A stretch of DNA of 64,000 nt from JAOABP01 sp964590395. GTDB lineage: Bacteria; Hydrothermota; Tepidihabitantia; Tepidihabitantales; Tepidihabitantaceae. The notes under the pieces were generated by a model. It saw only the letters and a program-made list of their open reading frames with translations. It had not been told where the DNA came from and searched no databases. Location: assembly GCA_964590395.1 (NCBI GenBank), contig CAZPVT010000005.1:124001-188000 (forward strand), in the 5' to 3' direction. Made by a program: the position numbers and the translations under genes. Below are positions 1-8,294 of this stretch, in pieces. Numbering within the stretch: position 1 is the first letter of the stretch; each line of letters opens with the position of its first letter.

Positions 1-420
1 TTCCAGTTCCTTGGGGATGTCGGGCTTGAAGGTGCTGGGCTTGGGCGGTGGCTGGCTGATGTGCGCCTGAATCAATTCGGCGCCGATTTCCGCATCAAAT
101 GGTGGACGGCCAGCAACTGCTTCGTAAAGGACAACACCGAGCGAATAGAGGTCAGCCCGGGCGTCGATATCCCGACGTTGCGCCCTTTCCGGCGCGATAT
201 AGCGCGCGGTGCTGATTTTCGAGATACCGTAGTCAGCGAGGCGCCATACCTTATCTTCCACCTGGATGATTTTTTTAGGTTTGATGTCGCCATGGAGTTT
301 TCCTTGGTTGTGTGCCTGGTGCAGGTCATCAAGCACTGAAGAGAATATGTTGATCAGTTCGGGCAGGGGTAGGACCCGGCGCTCACTCAGCAGATCCGCA
401 AGCGTTAATTCCCGCGCCAT
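1..420 (-). CDS. Protein-kinase-like C-lobe protein (3' end beyond window)
   Basis: The 140 visible residues match the C-terminal lobe of bacterial Ser/Thr (Hanks-type) kinases: HGDIKPKKI at residues 43-51 in place of HRDxKPxN, ADYG at 62-65 in place of DFG, APE at 76-78 and the DLYSLG helix near 90-95. The N-lobe (glycine-rich loop, VAIK lysine) is absent. The ATG at 420 is preceded by an in-frame stop 9 nt upstream and by a good promoter 8 nt upstream, so this start looks genuine. The catalytic-loop arginine is glycine and the metal-binding asparagine is lysine. With no ATP-binding lobe, the protein is more likely a pseudokinase or scaffold than an active enzyme. The C-terminus lies outside the window, so other domains may follow. 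Confidence 0.8.
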   Translation of the reverse strand, partial: MARELTLADLLSERRVLPLPELINIFSSVLDDLHQAHNQGKLHGDIKPKKIIQVEDKVWRLADYGISKISTARYIAPERAQRRDIDARADLYSLGVVLYEAVAGRPPFDAEIGAELIQAHISQPPPKPSTFKPDIPKELE

Positions 421-428
421 ACCATTTT

Positions 429-457
429 AGAATACAGAATTTAATAACAGATGTCAA
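429..457 (-). promoter_or_regulatory. Sigma70-type promoter of the kinase-like gene
   Basis: On the minus strand, TTGACA (457-452), a 17-nt spacer and TATTCT (434-429) lie 8 nt before the ATG at 420. Transcription should start at or within a few bases of the start codon. No Shine-Dalgarno site is visible. Confidence 0.65.
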
Positions 458-560
458 CTATTTTGCGCGGATTATGGAAAATCGTAGAGTAAACGGAGTC
501 GGCTTGTTAGAGGTTTTTCTATTTTGTCGTAACAAGAAGGAAATCCGAAGGGGGATGGAT

Positions 561-2198
561 TTAATGTAGGTCTTCCGGTCGGGACACGCCGGTGGTTTTC
601 AGGAGGTTACGGGCAATTGGTGCGTAAGGTGAGCCAGGAAATGTCCAGAGTAACTGTTTAAGGAGCTGGACCGCTCGGTTGTGGTCTTTGAGGTATTTTT
701 GATAGATTTCTGCCTGGTTGAGTAGGGCTTTGGGTGCCAGTTCGGTACCGGGAAAACTTTGGAGGATGCTTTCCAGGGTGCTAACCGCCTCCCGATACTT
801 GCCAGTTTCAACGAGCGCCTGGCTTAAAAGCAGTAATACGTTCTGGGTGAGGATGGTGTCTGAGGTGGAAATTTGCCGGCAGTTTTTTATACAGTTTTCA
901 TAGTCACCCGCATCATAGGCAATTAATGCGGGGATAAGTTTTTTTGCCTCTTTGCTGTTAATTGTCAATAGGCTGAGTGCGAGCGCCTCATTGAGCAGTG
1001 GGCTATCCGGAAATTGCATGGTCAATTGTTCAACTGCCGAATAGACCGAGTCAAACTTTTCCTGATAAAAGAGGAGTTTTGCCCTTAAGTAGAGGACACG
1101 GTCGTCAGGCCGATTGATGCGTGAGATAACAGAGTAAGCGCTGTCAATTTTTTGTAGTCCGAGCAGGGCAAGGGCAAGTCCGGTCAATGCTGGGATGTTG
1201 TTGGGGCGATGGCGGAGAAACCGCTGGTAGGCAGTGACTGCTCGGGCGAAGTCGCGTAATTTTAGCCGGGCAAGTTCTGCCAGTTCGAAACTACCGGCTG
1301 GGGTCGTGTCAGTCTCCAGTAGTTTTAAAGCCTCGGTAACCTGGTCAAGTTGCCGTAATATCCGGGCGATATCGCTCGTGAGTTTCAGGTGTTGATAGAT
1401 GGCTAATGCCGCTTTTAGTGCGTTCCGTTCCTCACAGTTTCGGGCAAAGAGGTAGAGTTCCTGCTGGGAGTAGTGATTTTTGAGCAGTGCGACCGCGGTT
1501 AATTCCTCGCCCGCACCGAGATATAGTTCAGCCTGGGCGCGGGCACGCAATCGGCTGTCCTTTATCCGGTTCAGGCTGTTAATGATTTTACTCGCATCAG
1601 CCATCTTGCCATAGTTGTTAAGCCGGTCAAAAAACAGTTCGGCACGCCGGCTGTTATGGTTGATAATTTCGCTAATAACCTCTGCGGCAGCGCTGAATTT
1701 TTTACTATGTTCGTAGAGTTCTATCAGCTGTTCTGCGTAGTCCACCCGGAAAGGTGGGGTGTTTAGGGTGGGTCTGAGATAGCGGATGGCAAGGTCGTAT
1801 TCGCCCCAACGCTTGAGGAGTTCAGTCAGTTCCAGTAACCGGTCCGGGTAGTGGCGAGCAAACTCGTTTGTCCGGGTAGCCGCTTCCGCGCGGCGCTTTA
1901 GTCCGAAGAGGGCTTCGATGAAGCCCAGTTCCAGGCTCACCGCATTGGCTGGGGTCTTTTTCAATCGGTTGAGTGCCGTATAGAGGGTGTCGTACCGTTC
2001 GATCTGCCGACAGATCCGAATTAGTCCGGCAATTGCCGATAGGTCCTGCGGATTTTTTTCAACCGCCTGTTGGTAAATTTTAAGTGCAGGTTCATACTGG
2101 CCTGCCTGTTCCAGAAGTTGTGCCCGATAGAGGTCCTGGGCAAAGATGGTAATTGCCAACGTCCAGATAGTGATAATTACCGTTGTTTTATGTCCCAT
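561..2198 (-). CDS. Secreted/periplasmic TPR-repeat protein
   Basis: The 545-aa protein opens with a hydrophobic segment ending ITIFA-Q near residue 20, a likely signal peptide. The rest is an alpha-helical tandem-repeat array with TPR signatures, for example AGQYEPALKIYQQAVEKNP near residues 32-50, YQRFLRHRPNNIPALTGLA in the middle, and ETGKYREAVSTLESILQSFP and HNRAVQLLKQLLWTFPGSPYAP near the end. TPR arrays are protein-protein scaffolds; the partner is not visible here. The ATG lies 3 nt after the stop of the DUF4175-like gene, so the two are almost certainly co-transcribed and may act together at the envelope. No catalytic motif is seen. Confidence 0.8.
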   Translation of the reverse strand: MGHKTTVIITIWTLAITIFAQDLYRAQLLEQAGQYEPALKIYQQAVEKNPQDLSAIAGLIRICRQIERYDTLYTALNRLKKTPANAVSLELGFIEALFGLKRRAEAATRTNEFARHYPDRLLELTELLKRWGEYDLAIRYLRPTLNTPPFRVDYAEQLIELYEHSKKFSAAAEVISEIINHNSRRAELFFDRLNNYGKMADASKIINSLNRIKDSRLRARAQAELYLGAGEELTAVALLKNHYSQQELYLFARNCEERNALKAALAIYQHLKLTSDIARILRQLDQVTEALKLLETDTTPAGSFELAELARLKLRDFARAVTAYQRFLRHRPNNIPALTGLALALLGLQKIDSAYSVISRINRPDDRVLYLRAKLLFYQEKFDSVYSAVEQLTMQFPDSPLLNEALALSLLTINSKEAKKLIPALIAYDAGDYENCIKNCRQISTSDTILTQNVLLLLSQALVETGKYREAVSTLESILQSFPGTELAPKALLNQAEIYQKYLKDHNRAVQLLKQLLWTFPGSPYAPIARNLLKTTGVSRPEDLH

Positions 2199-2201
2199 AC
2201 T

Positions 2202-5200
2202 TCATTTATTCAACAGAAGTTCAAAATACGCCCGGATCAGTTTTTCATACTCAACCGGATAGCGCTGTTGCTGGAGGGCACGCAGGAGTTCGGACCGCAG
2301 TAGACGGTTTCTTTCCCCTTGGTCCTCGGGCAACTCGGGCGGATTTTCCAGACGGTAGGGACGTGCGGTTTCTGCCTGGCGTTCCTCTTTAAATCCCTGC
2401 TGACGGAGGCTGCGCTGGGCGTCAAGCAGGCGGGCGACGATGTCTTCCTGACGTTCAATCAGTTTGCGGTCAATTTGCAGTTCTGCCAGGCCTCTTTCCA
2501 CCTGTCTCATCTCTTCCAGCATTCGGTCTAATGCACCGGTCAGACCGGGTCTTTCTCCACCCATCTGTTGCAGGAGTTGTTCCAGTTGCTGACGGAGTGC
2601 CTGCTGTTGAGAAAGTAGTCTGGATAACTGCGCCAGTTGCTGAGAGGTAAGACCGGTACTGGGAATTGGAATCGGCAAACTGGCAGTGCCGGCATTGATG
2701 CTCATCTGCTCGGATGCCATTTTCGCCAGTTGGTCAAGCAGGTTTTGCAACCCACCAGATAAACCACCTCCCTCCATTTTTGCTGCGGCACCGATTAACA
2801 TTCCTGCGGCACGGTTCAGGCGCTGTCGTGCCTGGCGCATATTCTCTTTTGTACCACTGCCACTGCCCTCCATTGCCATTTTTGCGGCACTGCTCATCAG
2901 GTTGAGCGCATTGCCCAGTTCCTGATGGAGTGGCGGCGGGATTGCCAGTGTTCTGGTGCTCAGACTGGCGAGACTCTCCGCTGCCATTTTGGTTGCTTCA
3001 CCCAGCGCGGACTGTTCGTTGGCAATCTCCACCAGCCGGTCGCTGGTGGTCATTTTTTCCTCCAGTTTTTCCTGGTACTGAGAGATGGTCAAGAGTTGAT
3101 CAGCATTGGCAAGCAACTGTTTCATTACTTCCCGCGCGCGGTTTTTCTTTAACTGCTCACTCAGACATCGCAACCGATCGGCAAGTTGTCTAATGGATCC
3201 GGCGAGTTCTCGGGAGGGCAGTTGCGCGGACAATTTATCACCCGAGTTAAACAGTTGTTTTAAGGCGTCAGCCTGTTTCGGCAATTCCCGGATAGCCATC
3301 TCCTGGTTCAGTGCGGCGAGCGATTCGGTAAGTGCGGGTTCGGTGCATTGACGGGCAAGTTGCTCGATACCGTTCAAAAGACTGTCGAGATTGGTTTTTA
3401 TCTCCTCCTGCTGTTGGATAAGTTGGGATTCATTTGCGGTTGGAATGTTGCCGGTTAGCTCATTTTGTTTTTGCGCCAGTTTTTCTGCCTGTCGTGCGAG
3501 TGCTTCCAGTTGGATCTCATCCATTATCCGTTTCAGGAGTTCTAAAGCGCGGTCAATGTCCGCCTTCAGGGCAGACTGCTGTTCCTGCAGACGTTCAAGT
3601 AGCGCTTTTAATTCATCGGGTCGGGCGGTCAGTTTACTACCCAGTTCGTTTAGTGCCTTCTGAAGTTCCTGCGGTAAAAGCCGAGAAAGCAGTTCCTGTA
3701 ACTGGGACAGACGTTCCAGTGTTTCCTGATCCCAACTCATCCCTTGGAGCAGTTCCGCAGTGGTCTGGGCGACTTCGTTCTGCAGACGGTCAATCTGGTT
3801 GAGCAGGTTTATCTGTTCATTCACGATCTGTTCCAGTTTTTTGCGTTCCTCCCAGCTGAGTTCCCGCTGTTTTTTTAACTCCTCACTGATGCGCGCCAGC
3901 GCACTTCCGAGTTCTGCCTGTTCATTCTGGAGCGGTGCCAGTTGCTCCTGGGTGGTGGTGGTCTGGTTTACCGCCTGAGCGTAAATCTGTTCCATACTGG
4001 GAAACCGCACCGTATAGATTTCACTGCGGGTACTTTTCGGACCGCTGATCGCATCATTGTCAACCACCCGCACAAAATACCGGACGGCTTCACCGGGCAG
4101 AAGGTTTGTTTTGCTCAGATCCCAGAGATAGAAGGTGGTGTCCTCCCGGTGGTTGTTGACCGTCTTCAGCCGGCGAGAGTTATTGATGCTGTCCTTGCCG
4201 TAATGGAGCCAGATCTCGGTGATGCCAAAGTCGTCAATAGAGTTAATGCCCAGCGGAACCTGCATATTCATCGGCAGGTTGACATCACGGCCGGGTAGAA
4301 ACACTTTGACCAGTGGTGATTCATCCGGTATTGCCCGGATGTTGAATCGGTAAACCGTCTGCTGTCTATTTGGGAGCGTGGCGAGTTCAATTCTTGCCTC
4401 TCCATCCTGCCGGATGGTAAAACCGCCGCTGAGTTCTCCGGGTTGATCTCTGCTGAGCGCTAATGGCAGGGTCTCTGCTGGCAGAATGAGAAAACCATTT
4501 TCCGCTGTGCCGGTAACTTGGGCGGTGAGATTTACCTTTGTTCCTTTCAGAAGTGCCAGATCACCGCCACTTTGACGGATGGGCTTCATTCCGGTATAAG
4601 CGGGTGGTGTGCAGTTAAAGGCAATGCTTTTAAGAGCCAGGGGCGCGATGATATTTACCCTATACCAGTCGGTTTTTTTGTTTAAAAGTCGGAACCGATA
4701 ATAAAATGTTTCACCGGTGGTTAATGTAAAGATGCAGGAGTCAGCGGAAAGCCGGAGAGGGATTTTTTTTATCCGTGGTGAATTGGGGATGGCTGTTGTT
4801 TGCAACTGGATAGATTTGAATACGCCTGCAGGCTGGACTGAACAGACCAGTTTAGCAGTTTCGCCCGCAAGCAGGGTGGTATCACCAGGGACAACCTTTA
4901 GATAGATAGGCAGGTGGTCAGGTTTAAAAGCGTTCAGTAGACCAAATTTTACCCTTTCGCCTCCCTGGTTAAGCGTCAGGACAAGCAATACCAGCGCCAG
5001 AAGGCTAAAAACACCGGAAATCAGCAGGCGTCTGAAGGGCAGGATAAGTTTGAGCGGTAGCGGTCTTATCATTTCCTGCACCTGTTGAATTGCGGCATCG
5101 CGCAACTCCAGTGAGTAACCACGGCGATCAGGCTGGTAGTTTATCAGGTCCAGAGCAGAGACAACCTTTCCTTTTAACCCTGGGAAGGTGTGTTCAATTC

Positions 5201-5435
5201 TGTAACCGATATTTTTTAAGCCGGTTCTTTTTAGCCATAAGAATGATAAAATACCCAGCGGGATTAGTGAGAAGAGGAGTATCCAGCCGGAAAGGAAAAG
5301 ACCAATGGCGAGCAGGGTTAATAAGATGTTGATACCGATAAAAATAAGTAAAAGCGAGAGTGTATTGATGAGGATTGCCCGGTAACGGAGTTGCCGGATC
5401 TGCCTAACAAACTGCTCGTTAATTAACTCCCGCAC
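2202..5435 (-). CDS. Large DUF4175-like membrane/coiled-coil protein
   Basis: 1077 aa from a GTG start. Three hydrophobic segments (about 21-46, 48-68 and 137-156) anchor the N-terminus. Residues about 170-480 look like beta-rich Ig-like domains. From about 485 to 1000 the protein is Leu/Gln/Glu-rich and predicted coiled coil (many QEQLAPLQNEQAELG-type heptads). This plan (N-terminal TM hairpin, beta domains, long Q-rich coiled coil) is that of DUF4175-family proteins, which in Bacteroidota-like genomes are often linked to BatA-E/MoxR-type loci; no such partner is in the window. It is the first gene of a two-gene unit with the TPR protein. Its function is unknown. It probably spans the inner membrane with a large periplasmic part. 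Confidence 0.75.
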   Translation of the reverse strand: MRELINEQFVRQIRQLRYRAILINTLSLLLIFIGINILLTLLAIGLFLSGWILLFSLIPLGILSFLWLKRTGLKNIGYRIEHTFPGLKGKVVSALDLINYQPDRRGYSLELRDAAIQQVQEMIRPLPLKLILPFRRLLISGVFSLLALVLLVLTLNQGGERVKFGLLNAFKPDHLPIYLKVVPGDTTLLAGETAKLVCSVQPAGVFKSIQLQTTAIPNSPRIKKIPLRLSADSCIFTLTTGETFYYRFRLLNKKTDWYRVNIIAPLALKSIAFNCTPPAYTGMKPIRQSGGDLALLKGTKVNLTAQVTGTAENGFLILPAETLPLALSRDQPGELSGGFTIRQDGEARIELATLPNRQQTVYRFNIRAIPDESPLVKVFLPGRDVNLPMNMQVPLGINSIDDFGITEIWLHYGKDSINNSRRLKTVNNHREDTTFYLWDLSKTNLLPGEAVRYFVRVVDNDAISGPKSTRSEIYTVRFPSMEQIYAQAVNQTTTTQEQLAPLQNEQAELGSALARISEELKKQRELSWEERKKLEQIVNEQINLLNQIDRLQNEVAQTTAELLQGMSWDQETLERLSQLQELLSRLLPQELQKALNELGSKLTARPDELKALLERLQEQQSALKADIDRALELLKRIMDEIQLEALARQAEKLAQKQNELTGNIPTANESQLIQQQEEIKTNLDSLLNGIEQLARQCTEPALTESLAALNQEMAIRELPKQADALKQLFNSGDKLSAQLPSRELAGSIRQLADRLRCLSEQLKKNRAREVMKQLLANADQLLTISQYQEKLEEKMTTSDRLVEIANEQSALGEATKMAAESLASLSTRTLAIPPPLHQELGNALNLMSSAAKMAMEGSGSGTKENMRQARQRLNRAAGMLIGAAAKMEGGGLSGGLQNLLDQLAKMASEQMSINAGTASLPIPIPSTGLTSQQLAQLSRLLSQQQALRQQLEQLLQQMGGERPGLTGALDRMLEEMRQVERGLAELQIDRKLIERQEDIVARLLDAQRSLRQQGFKEERQAETARPYRLENPPELPEDQGERNRLLRSELLRALQQQRYPVEYEKLIRAYFELLLNK

Positions 5436-5441
5436 AGTAAA

Positions 5442-5470
5442 ATACTATCTGTTTAATAGCCACAAGGCAA
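5442..5470 (-). promoter_or_regulatory. Candidate promoter of the DUF4175-TPR operon
   Basis: On the minus strand, TTGCCT (5470-5465), a 17-nt spacer and TAGTAT (5447-5442) lie 6 nt before the GTG start at 5435. Each hexamer matches consensus at 4 of 6 positions. The spacing implies a leaderless transcript. Confidence 0.45.
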
Positions 5471-5529
5471 ATTTGTGCCAGTAGGAAAAGATTAGGCTGG
5501 TCCGAAAGAAAAAAGCGGCGCGGTCATTG

Positions 5530-5692
5530 CGCGGTCCTCCTCCTTTTGTCATTACGAGGAGCGTTAGCGACGAAGCAATCTATAAGCGGATAAATTGGCA
5601 TCACACGCAAAGAGATTGCTTCGGGTTTTGCCCTCGCAATGAGCGGGAGGGCGAGAGTCATTGCGTTCTACCGTAGGCAGGTGGCAATCTAC
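5530..5692. repeat. REP/MITE-like palindromic intergenic repeat
   Basis: The stretch contains a GTCATTACGAGGAGC...GAAGCAATCT unit followed, about 45 bp later, by its reverse complement (AGATTGCTTCG...CTCGCAATGA). A second, degenerate unit begins at GTCATTGCG near 5660. The same words (CATTGCGAGG, GAAGCAATCTATAAGCGGATAA) recur at 37237-37610, so this is a dispersed family. No transposase or RAYT gene is nearby. Confidence 0.75.
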
Positions 5693-5744
5693 AACTTTGG
5701 ATTAACCCGTGTTTTTAACTTAAGGGTTAAATTAGATTAACTGT

Positions 5745-6116
5745 TTGAATTGTCTTATTTTATATTATGGACGATATTTGAAAACCTGCCCAGGGGGCAG
5801 TATCGGGGAGGGTATCTGTAATGGTCTTGAACCGGGTTATGTGGCGGGTATCTTTCAGGGTTATAACGGTGGTAAAAGGTTTGGTTTTGTAGCCGGTTCT
5901 TGCCTGGCTCGGTGTTCTGGTACTTTCTACAGTTTTAATTATGACTTTCTCAATTCTGGGTATGATGGTTCTGTTCAAAGTTATGGTGAGGCTGTATCTG
6001 GTGGTAATAGGGTTGGTTCTGTTCTGGGTGGGTGGTGTGCTTTTCGGACGCAGGGTTTGCGTGATACGAGTGGAGCAGAGTGGGTGGAGGTTGCCGGCTG
6101 TAACTTAGTGGTGTGA
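5745..6116. other. Gene-free stretch, strongly G/T-rich on the plus strand
   Basis: About 370 bp with recurring GGTTYTG/GGTTTTG words and open frames on both strands. The translations have no recognisable motif and look compositional rather than selected. A similar G/T-skewed spacer lies at 56570-56796. I see no RNA gene here. The CDF promoter follows at 6149. Confidence 0.4.
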
Positions 6117-6148
6117 AGTGTGTTGGATGTTTTAACTTTATTCTCCGG

Positions 6149-6176
6149 TTGAAAAGTTTTTCTAACTGGCTAATAT
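6149..6176 (+). promoter_or_regulatory. Promoter of the CDF transporter gene
   Basis: TTGAAA (6149-6154), a 16-nt spacer and TAATAT (6171-6176) lie 6 nt before the GTG at 6183. The predicted transcription start coincides with the start codon. Confidence 0.6.
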
Positions 6177-6182
6177 TAAACG

Positions 6183-7088
6183 GTGCAAACTGTTGAGCAT
6201 CAGTTAACCGTGGAGCGGCGGGTGACCCTGGTGGGAATGCTCATCAATATTCTGCTGGCGGTTGCCAAGTTGGTGGCAGGTGTTTTAGGCAGGTCATCCG
6301 CAATTATCGCTGACGGGTTGCACAGTTTTTCAGATCTGGCAAGTGATATTCCGGTGCTGTGGTGTGTGCGGGCTTCAAAGTCACTGCCGGATGAGGACCA
6401 TCATTATGGCCATTACCGATATGAGGTGCTGATTGCACTTTTCGTCGGTGCGTTGCTGGTTTTTGTTGCGCTGTTTATTGCGGGGCAGGCGATTTTTACC
6501 ATCAGTCAACAGCATGGTGGTGTGCGTAACTGGCTGCCGTTTTATATGGCGCTTGTTTCCATCGGGTTAAAGGAGATGCTCTTTTGGTGGACCAGGGCGG
6601 TGGGCAGGAGGTTTCAGAATCGGGCGCTTCTTGCCAATGCCTGGCATCACCGTTCTGATGCCTTTTCCTCAGTTGCGGTGGCGGCTGGTATTGGTGGTGC
6701 TTTGCTTGGTGGCGAACGCTGGGCGTTTCTTGACCCTCTGACCGCGGTGCTGTTGTCCGCATTTCTGGTTTATGTTGGAGTCCGGATTGTGCGCGACGCT
6801 TTGCATAAACTTGCGGATCGGGCGCCTGAGACGGATGCGTTACTCCGGCTGAAAAAAGCGATTCTGGCGATTCCCGGGGTGAGGGGTTTTCATTCGCTTC
6901 GTGCCCGGCATTCTGGAGCGGGTAATCGGATTGAGATGGATGTCCATATTCAAGTTAGCCCGGATATTTCAGTTAAGGAGGGGCATAATATTGCCACCAG
7001 GGTTGAGGAGGAGATCCGGCGAGTAAATTCTGATGTCAATGGAATTGTTGTGCATATTGAGCCGGATTCCGAGGAGAGATCGGTGTAA
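6183..7088 (+). CDS. Cation diffusion facilitator (CDF) divalent-metal transporter
   Basis: 301 aa. CDF proteins are inner-membrane antiporters that export Zn2+, Fe2+, Mn2+ or Co2+ in exchange for protons. Visible signatures are ADGLHSFSD (residues 43-51) in TM2 and HHRSD (155-159) in TM5, which form the intramembrane metal site, plus the DxxYGHYRYE motif (about 72-81). About five or six hydrophobic segments precede a cytoplasmic C-terminal domain with VRGFHSLRARHSG and a terminal IVVHIEP, typical of the family's ferredoxin-like dimer domain. The start is a GTG immediately downstream of a promoter. Specificity cannot be read from these motifs. The following reductase genes lie close by on the same strand. 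Confidence 0.9.
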   Translation: MQTVEHQLTVERRVTLVGMLINILLAVAKLVAGVLGRSSAIIADGLHSFSDLASDIPVLWCVRASKSLPDEDHHYGHYRYEVLIALFVGALLVFVALFIAGQAIFTISQQHGGVRNWLPFYMALVSIGLKEMLFWWTRAVGRRFQNRALLANAWHHRSDAFSSVAVAAGIGGALLGGERWAFLDPLTAVLLSAFLVYVGVRIVRDALHKLADRAPETDALLRLKKAILAIPGVRGFHSLRARHSGAGNRIEMDVHIQVSPDISVKEGHNIATRVEEEIRRVNSDVNGIVVHIEPDSEERSV

Positions 7089-7135
7089 GTTAGTCGTTGT
7101 TGACCGTCAAAAGTTTGGGCATAAACTTTTTTATT

Positions 7136-7696
7136 ATGGAGCAGACGCCTTTTTTAACCCTGTGTCAGCAGCGGAGGTCGGTGCGTCGGTTCAGCAGCCG
7201 GCCGGTGGAAAGGGAGAAGTTGCTTTTGTGTCTGGAGGCGGCAAGGTTGGCACCTTCTGCAGACAACGGTCAGCCCTGGCGGTTTGTCGTTTTCGATGAG
7301 CCGGCAAAGAAACAGGCGCTGTGTGCTGCGGTTTTTCAGGGGGTGTTTATGGCATCCCGGCACTTTGCCCAGGCACCGGTGATCGTTGCGCTGTTGATCA
7401 AGGAGAGTTTTCTGATCAATAAACTGGCAGGAGGTGCGGTTGGAAATCAGTTTCAGTTGATTGATGCCGGGATCGCGGGTGAGCATTTTGTGCTTGCCTG
7501 TGCTGAGCAGGAACTTGGGACCTGCTGGATCGGCTGGTTTGACGCCCGCGCACTTTTGCGTCATCTGGGTTTGAAACGGGGCTATCGGGCGGTGGCGCTT
7601 TTTGCGGTCGGTTACCCGGCAGAGGAGAGGCAGAACCGTATTCCCAAACGCAAGCCGCTGGAGGAGATTGTTTTCTGGAATCGTGCTCCGGAATGA
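7136..7696 (+). CDS. Nitroreductase-family FMN oxidoreductase
   Basis: 186 aa from the ATG at 7136. An upstream in-frame TTG at 7097 would add 13 residues, but it lacks support. The N-terminal QRRSVRRFSSRPVEREKL followed by ARLAPSADNGQPWRFVV is the FMN-binding and substrate-side signature of the nitroreductase fold. The C-terminal LFAVGYPAEE.NRIPKRKPLEEIVFW is also characteristic. Such enzymes use NAD(P)H to reduce flavin and then nitro, quinone or other substrates; the physiological substrate is not predictable. It is cytoplasmic. It sits 47 nt after the CDF gene and just before another flavoprotein, suggesting a small redox cluster. Confidence 0.85.
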   Translation: MEQTPFLTLCQQRRSVRRFSSRPVEREKLLLCLEAARLAPSADNGQPWRFVVFDEPAKKQALCAAVFQGVFMASRHFAQAPVIVALLIKESFLINKLAGGAVGNQFQLIDAGIAGEHFVLACAEQELGTCWIGWFDARALLRHLGLKRGYRAVALFAVGYPAEERQNRIPKRKPLEEIVFWNRAPE

Positions 7697-7715
7697 GTAA
7701 TAAAAAGGAGGTTTG

Positions 7716-8291
7716 ATGAGGGCGAAAAAGAGGGTTTTGGTTCTGGAGGGTAGTCCACGGATTGGTAATACTGCGATAGTTACTGACTGGGTGCTAAAAG
7801 GTCTGGGCAGAAGGGATGTTCTGGTCAAGCGGGTCCGGGTGAGTGAGTTGAATATTGCGGGTTGCCGGGAGTGTTTCGGGTGTAGCACAGAAAAGCAGGA
7901 GGCGGGTTGTGAGCAGGAGGATGATATGCTGGAACTGTACGACCTGCTTGTGGACAGTGAGCTGACCATCTGGACCAGCCCGATTTTCTGCTGGGGTGTT
8001 ACAAGTCAGTTGAAGGCGGTGGTTGATCGCTGTTTTGCCCTGCTGAATGGGGAGAATTTGTTGAAGGGGACGAAATGGGCGGTGGTTCTTACCGCGGGTG
8101 GTGATCATTATGATGGAGCGGATCTGGCGGTGGCGATGTTTAAACGGCTGGCAGAGTTTGGTAAGGTTGAGTATCTGGGGCAGTTGGTGGTTGCCAACTG
8201 TCCAGAGCCGCGCATCTTGAAGCGGAACGAGCAGCGCGCCGAGGAGGCAAGAGAGTTCGGTAGAGAGTTACGCCGGCAGATTCTCAGCTGA
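7716..8291 (+). CDS. Flavodoxin-like NADPH-dependent FMN reductase family protein
   Basis: 191 aa. KRVLVLEGSPRIGNTAIV near the N-terminus is the phosphate-binding loop of the flavodoxin-like FMN reductase/iron-sulfur flavoprotein superfamily, and SPIFCWGVTSQLKAVVDRC is the second FMN-contact motif. The segment AGCRECFGCSTEKQEAGCEQEDDM contains four cysteines (about residues 50-66), as in multimer-modifying proteins that bind [4Fe-4S] or carry redox thiols. The ATG at 7716 is chosen over an adjacent TTG because AAGGAGG lies at suitable spacing. It probably delivers reduced flavin or electrons in an anaerobe. The partner is unknown. Confidence 0.82.
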   Translation: MRAKKRVLVLEGSPRIGNTAIVTDWVLKGLGRRDVLVKRVRVSELNIAGCRECFGCSTEKQEAGCEQEDDMLELYDLLVDSELTIWTSPIFCWGVTSQLKAVVDRCFALLNGENLLKGTKWAVVLTAGGDHYDGADLAVAMFKRLAEFGKVEYLGQLVVANCPEPRILKRNEQRAEEAREFGRELRRQILS

Positions 8292-8294
8292 TCC

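Noticed and set aside
61..339. Open frame on the plus strand opposite the kinase-like gene
   Set aside because: The minus-strand frame in the same interval has clear kinase motifs and a promoter; the plus frame is its shadow.
5745..6116. 123-aa plus-strand frame
   Set aside because: Compositional artefact of a G/T-rich spacer; no start context and no recognisable domain.
7154..7969. 271-aa minus-strand frame
   Set aside because: Antisense to the nitroreductase and flavoprotein genes, both of which have convincing family motifs.
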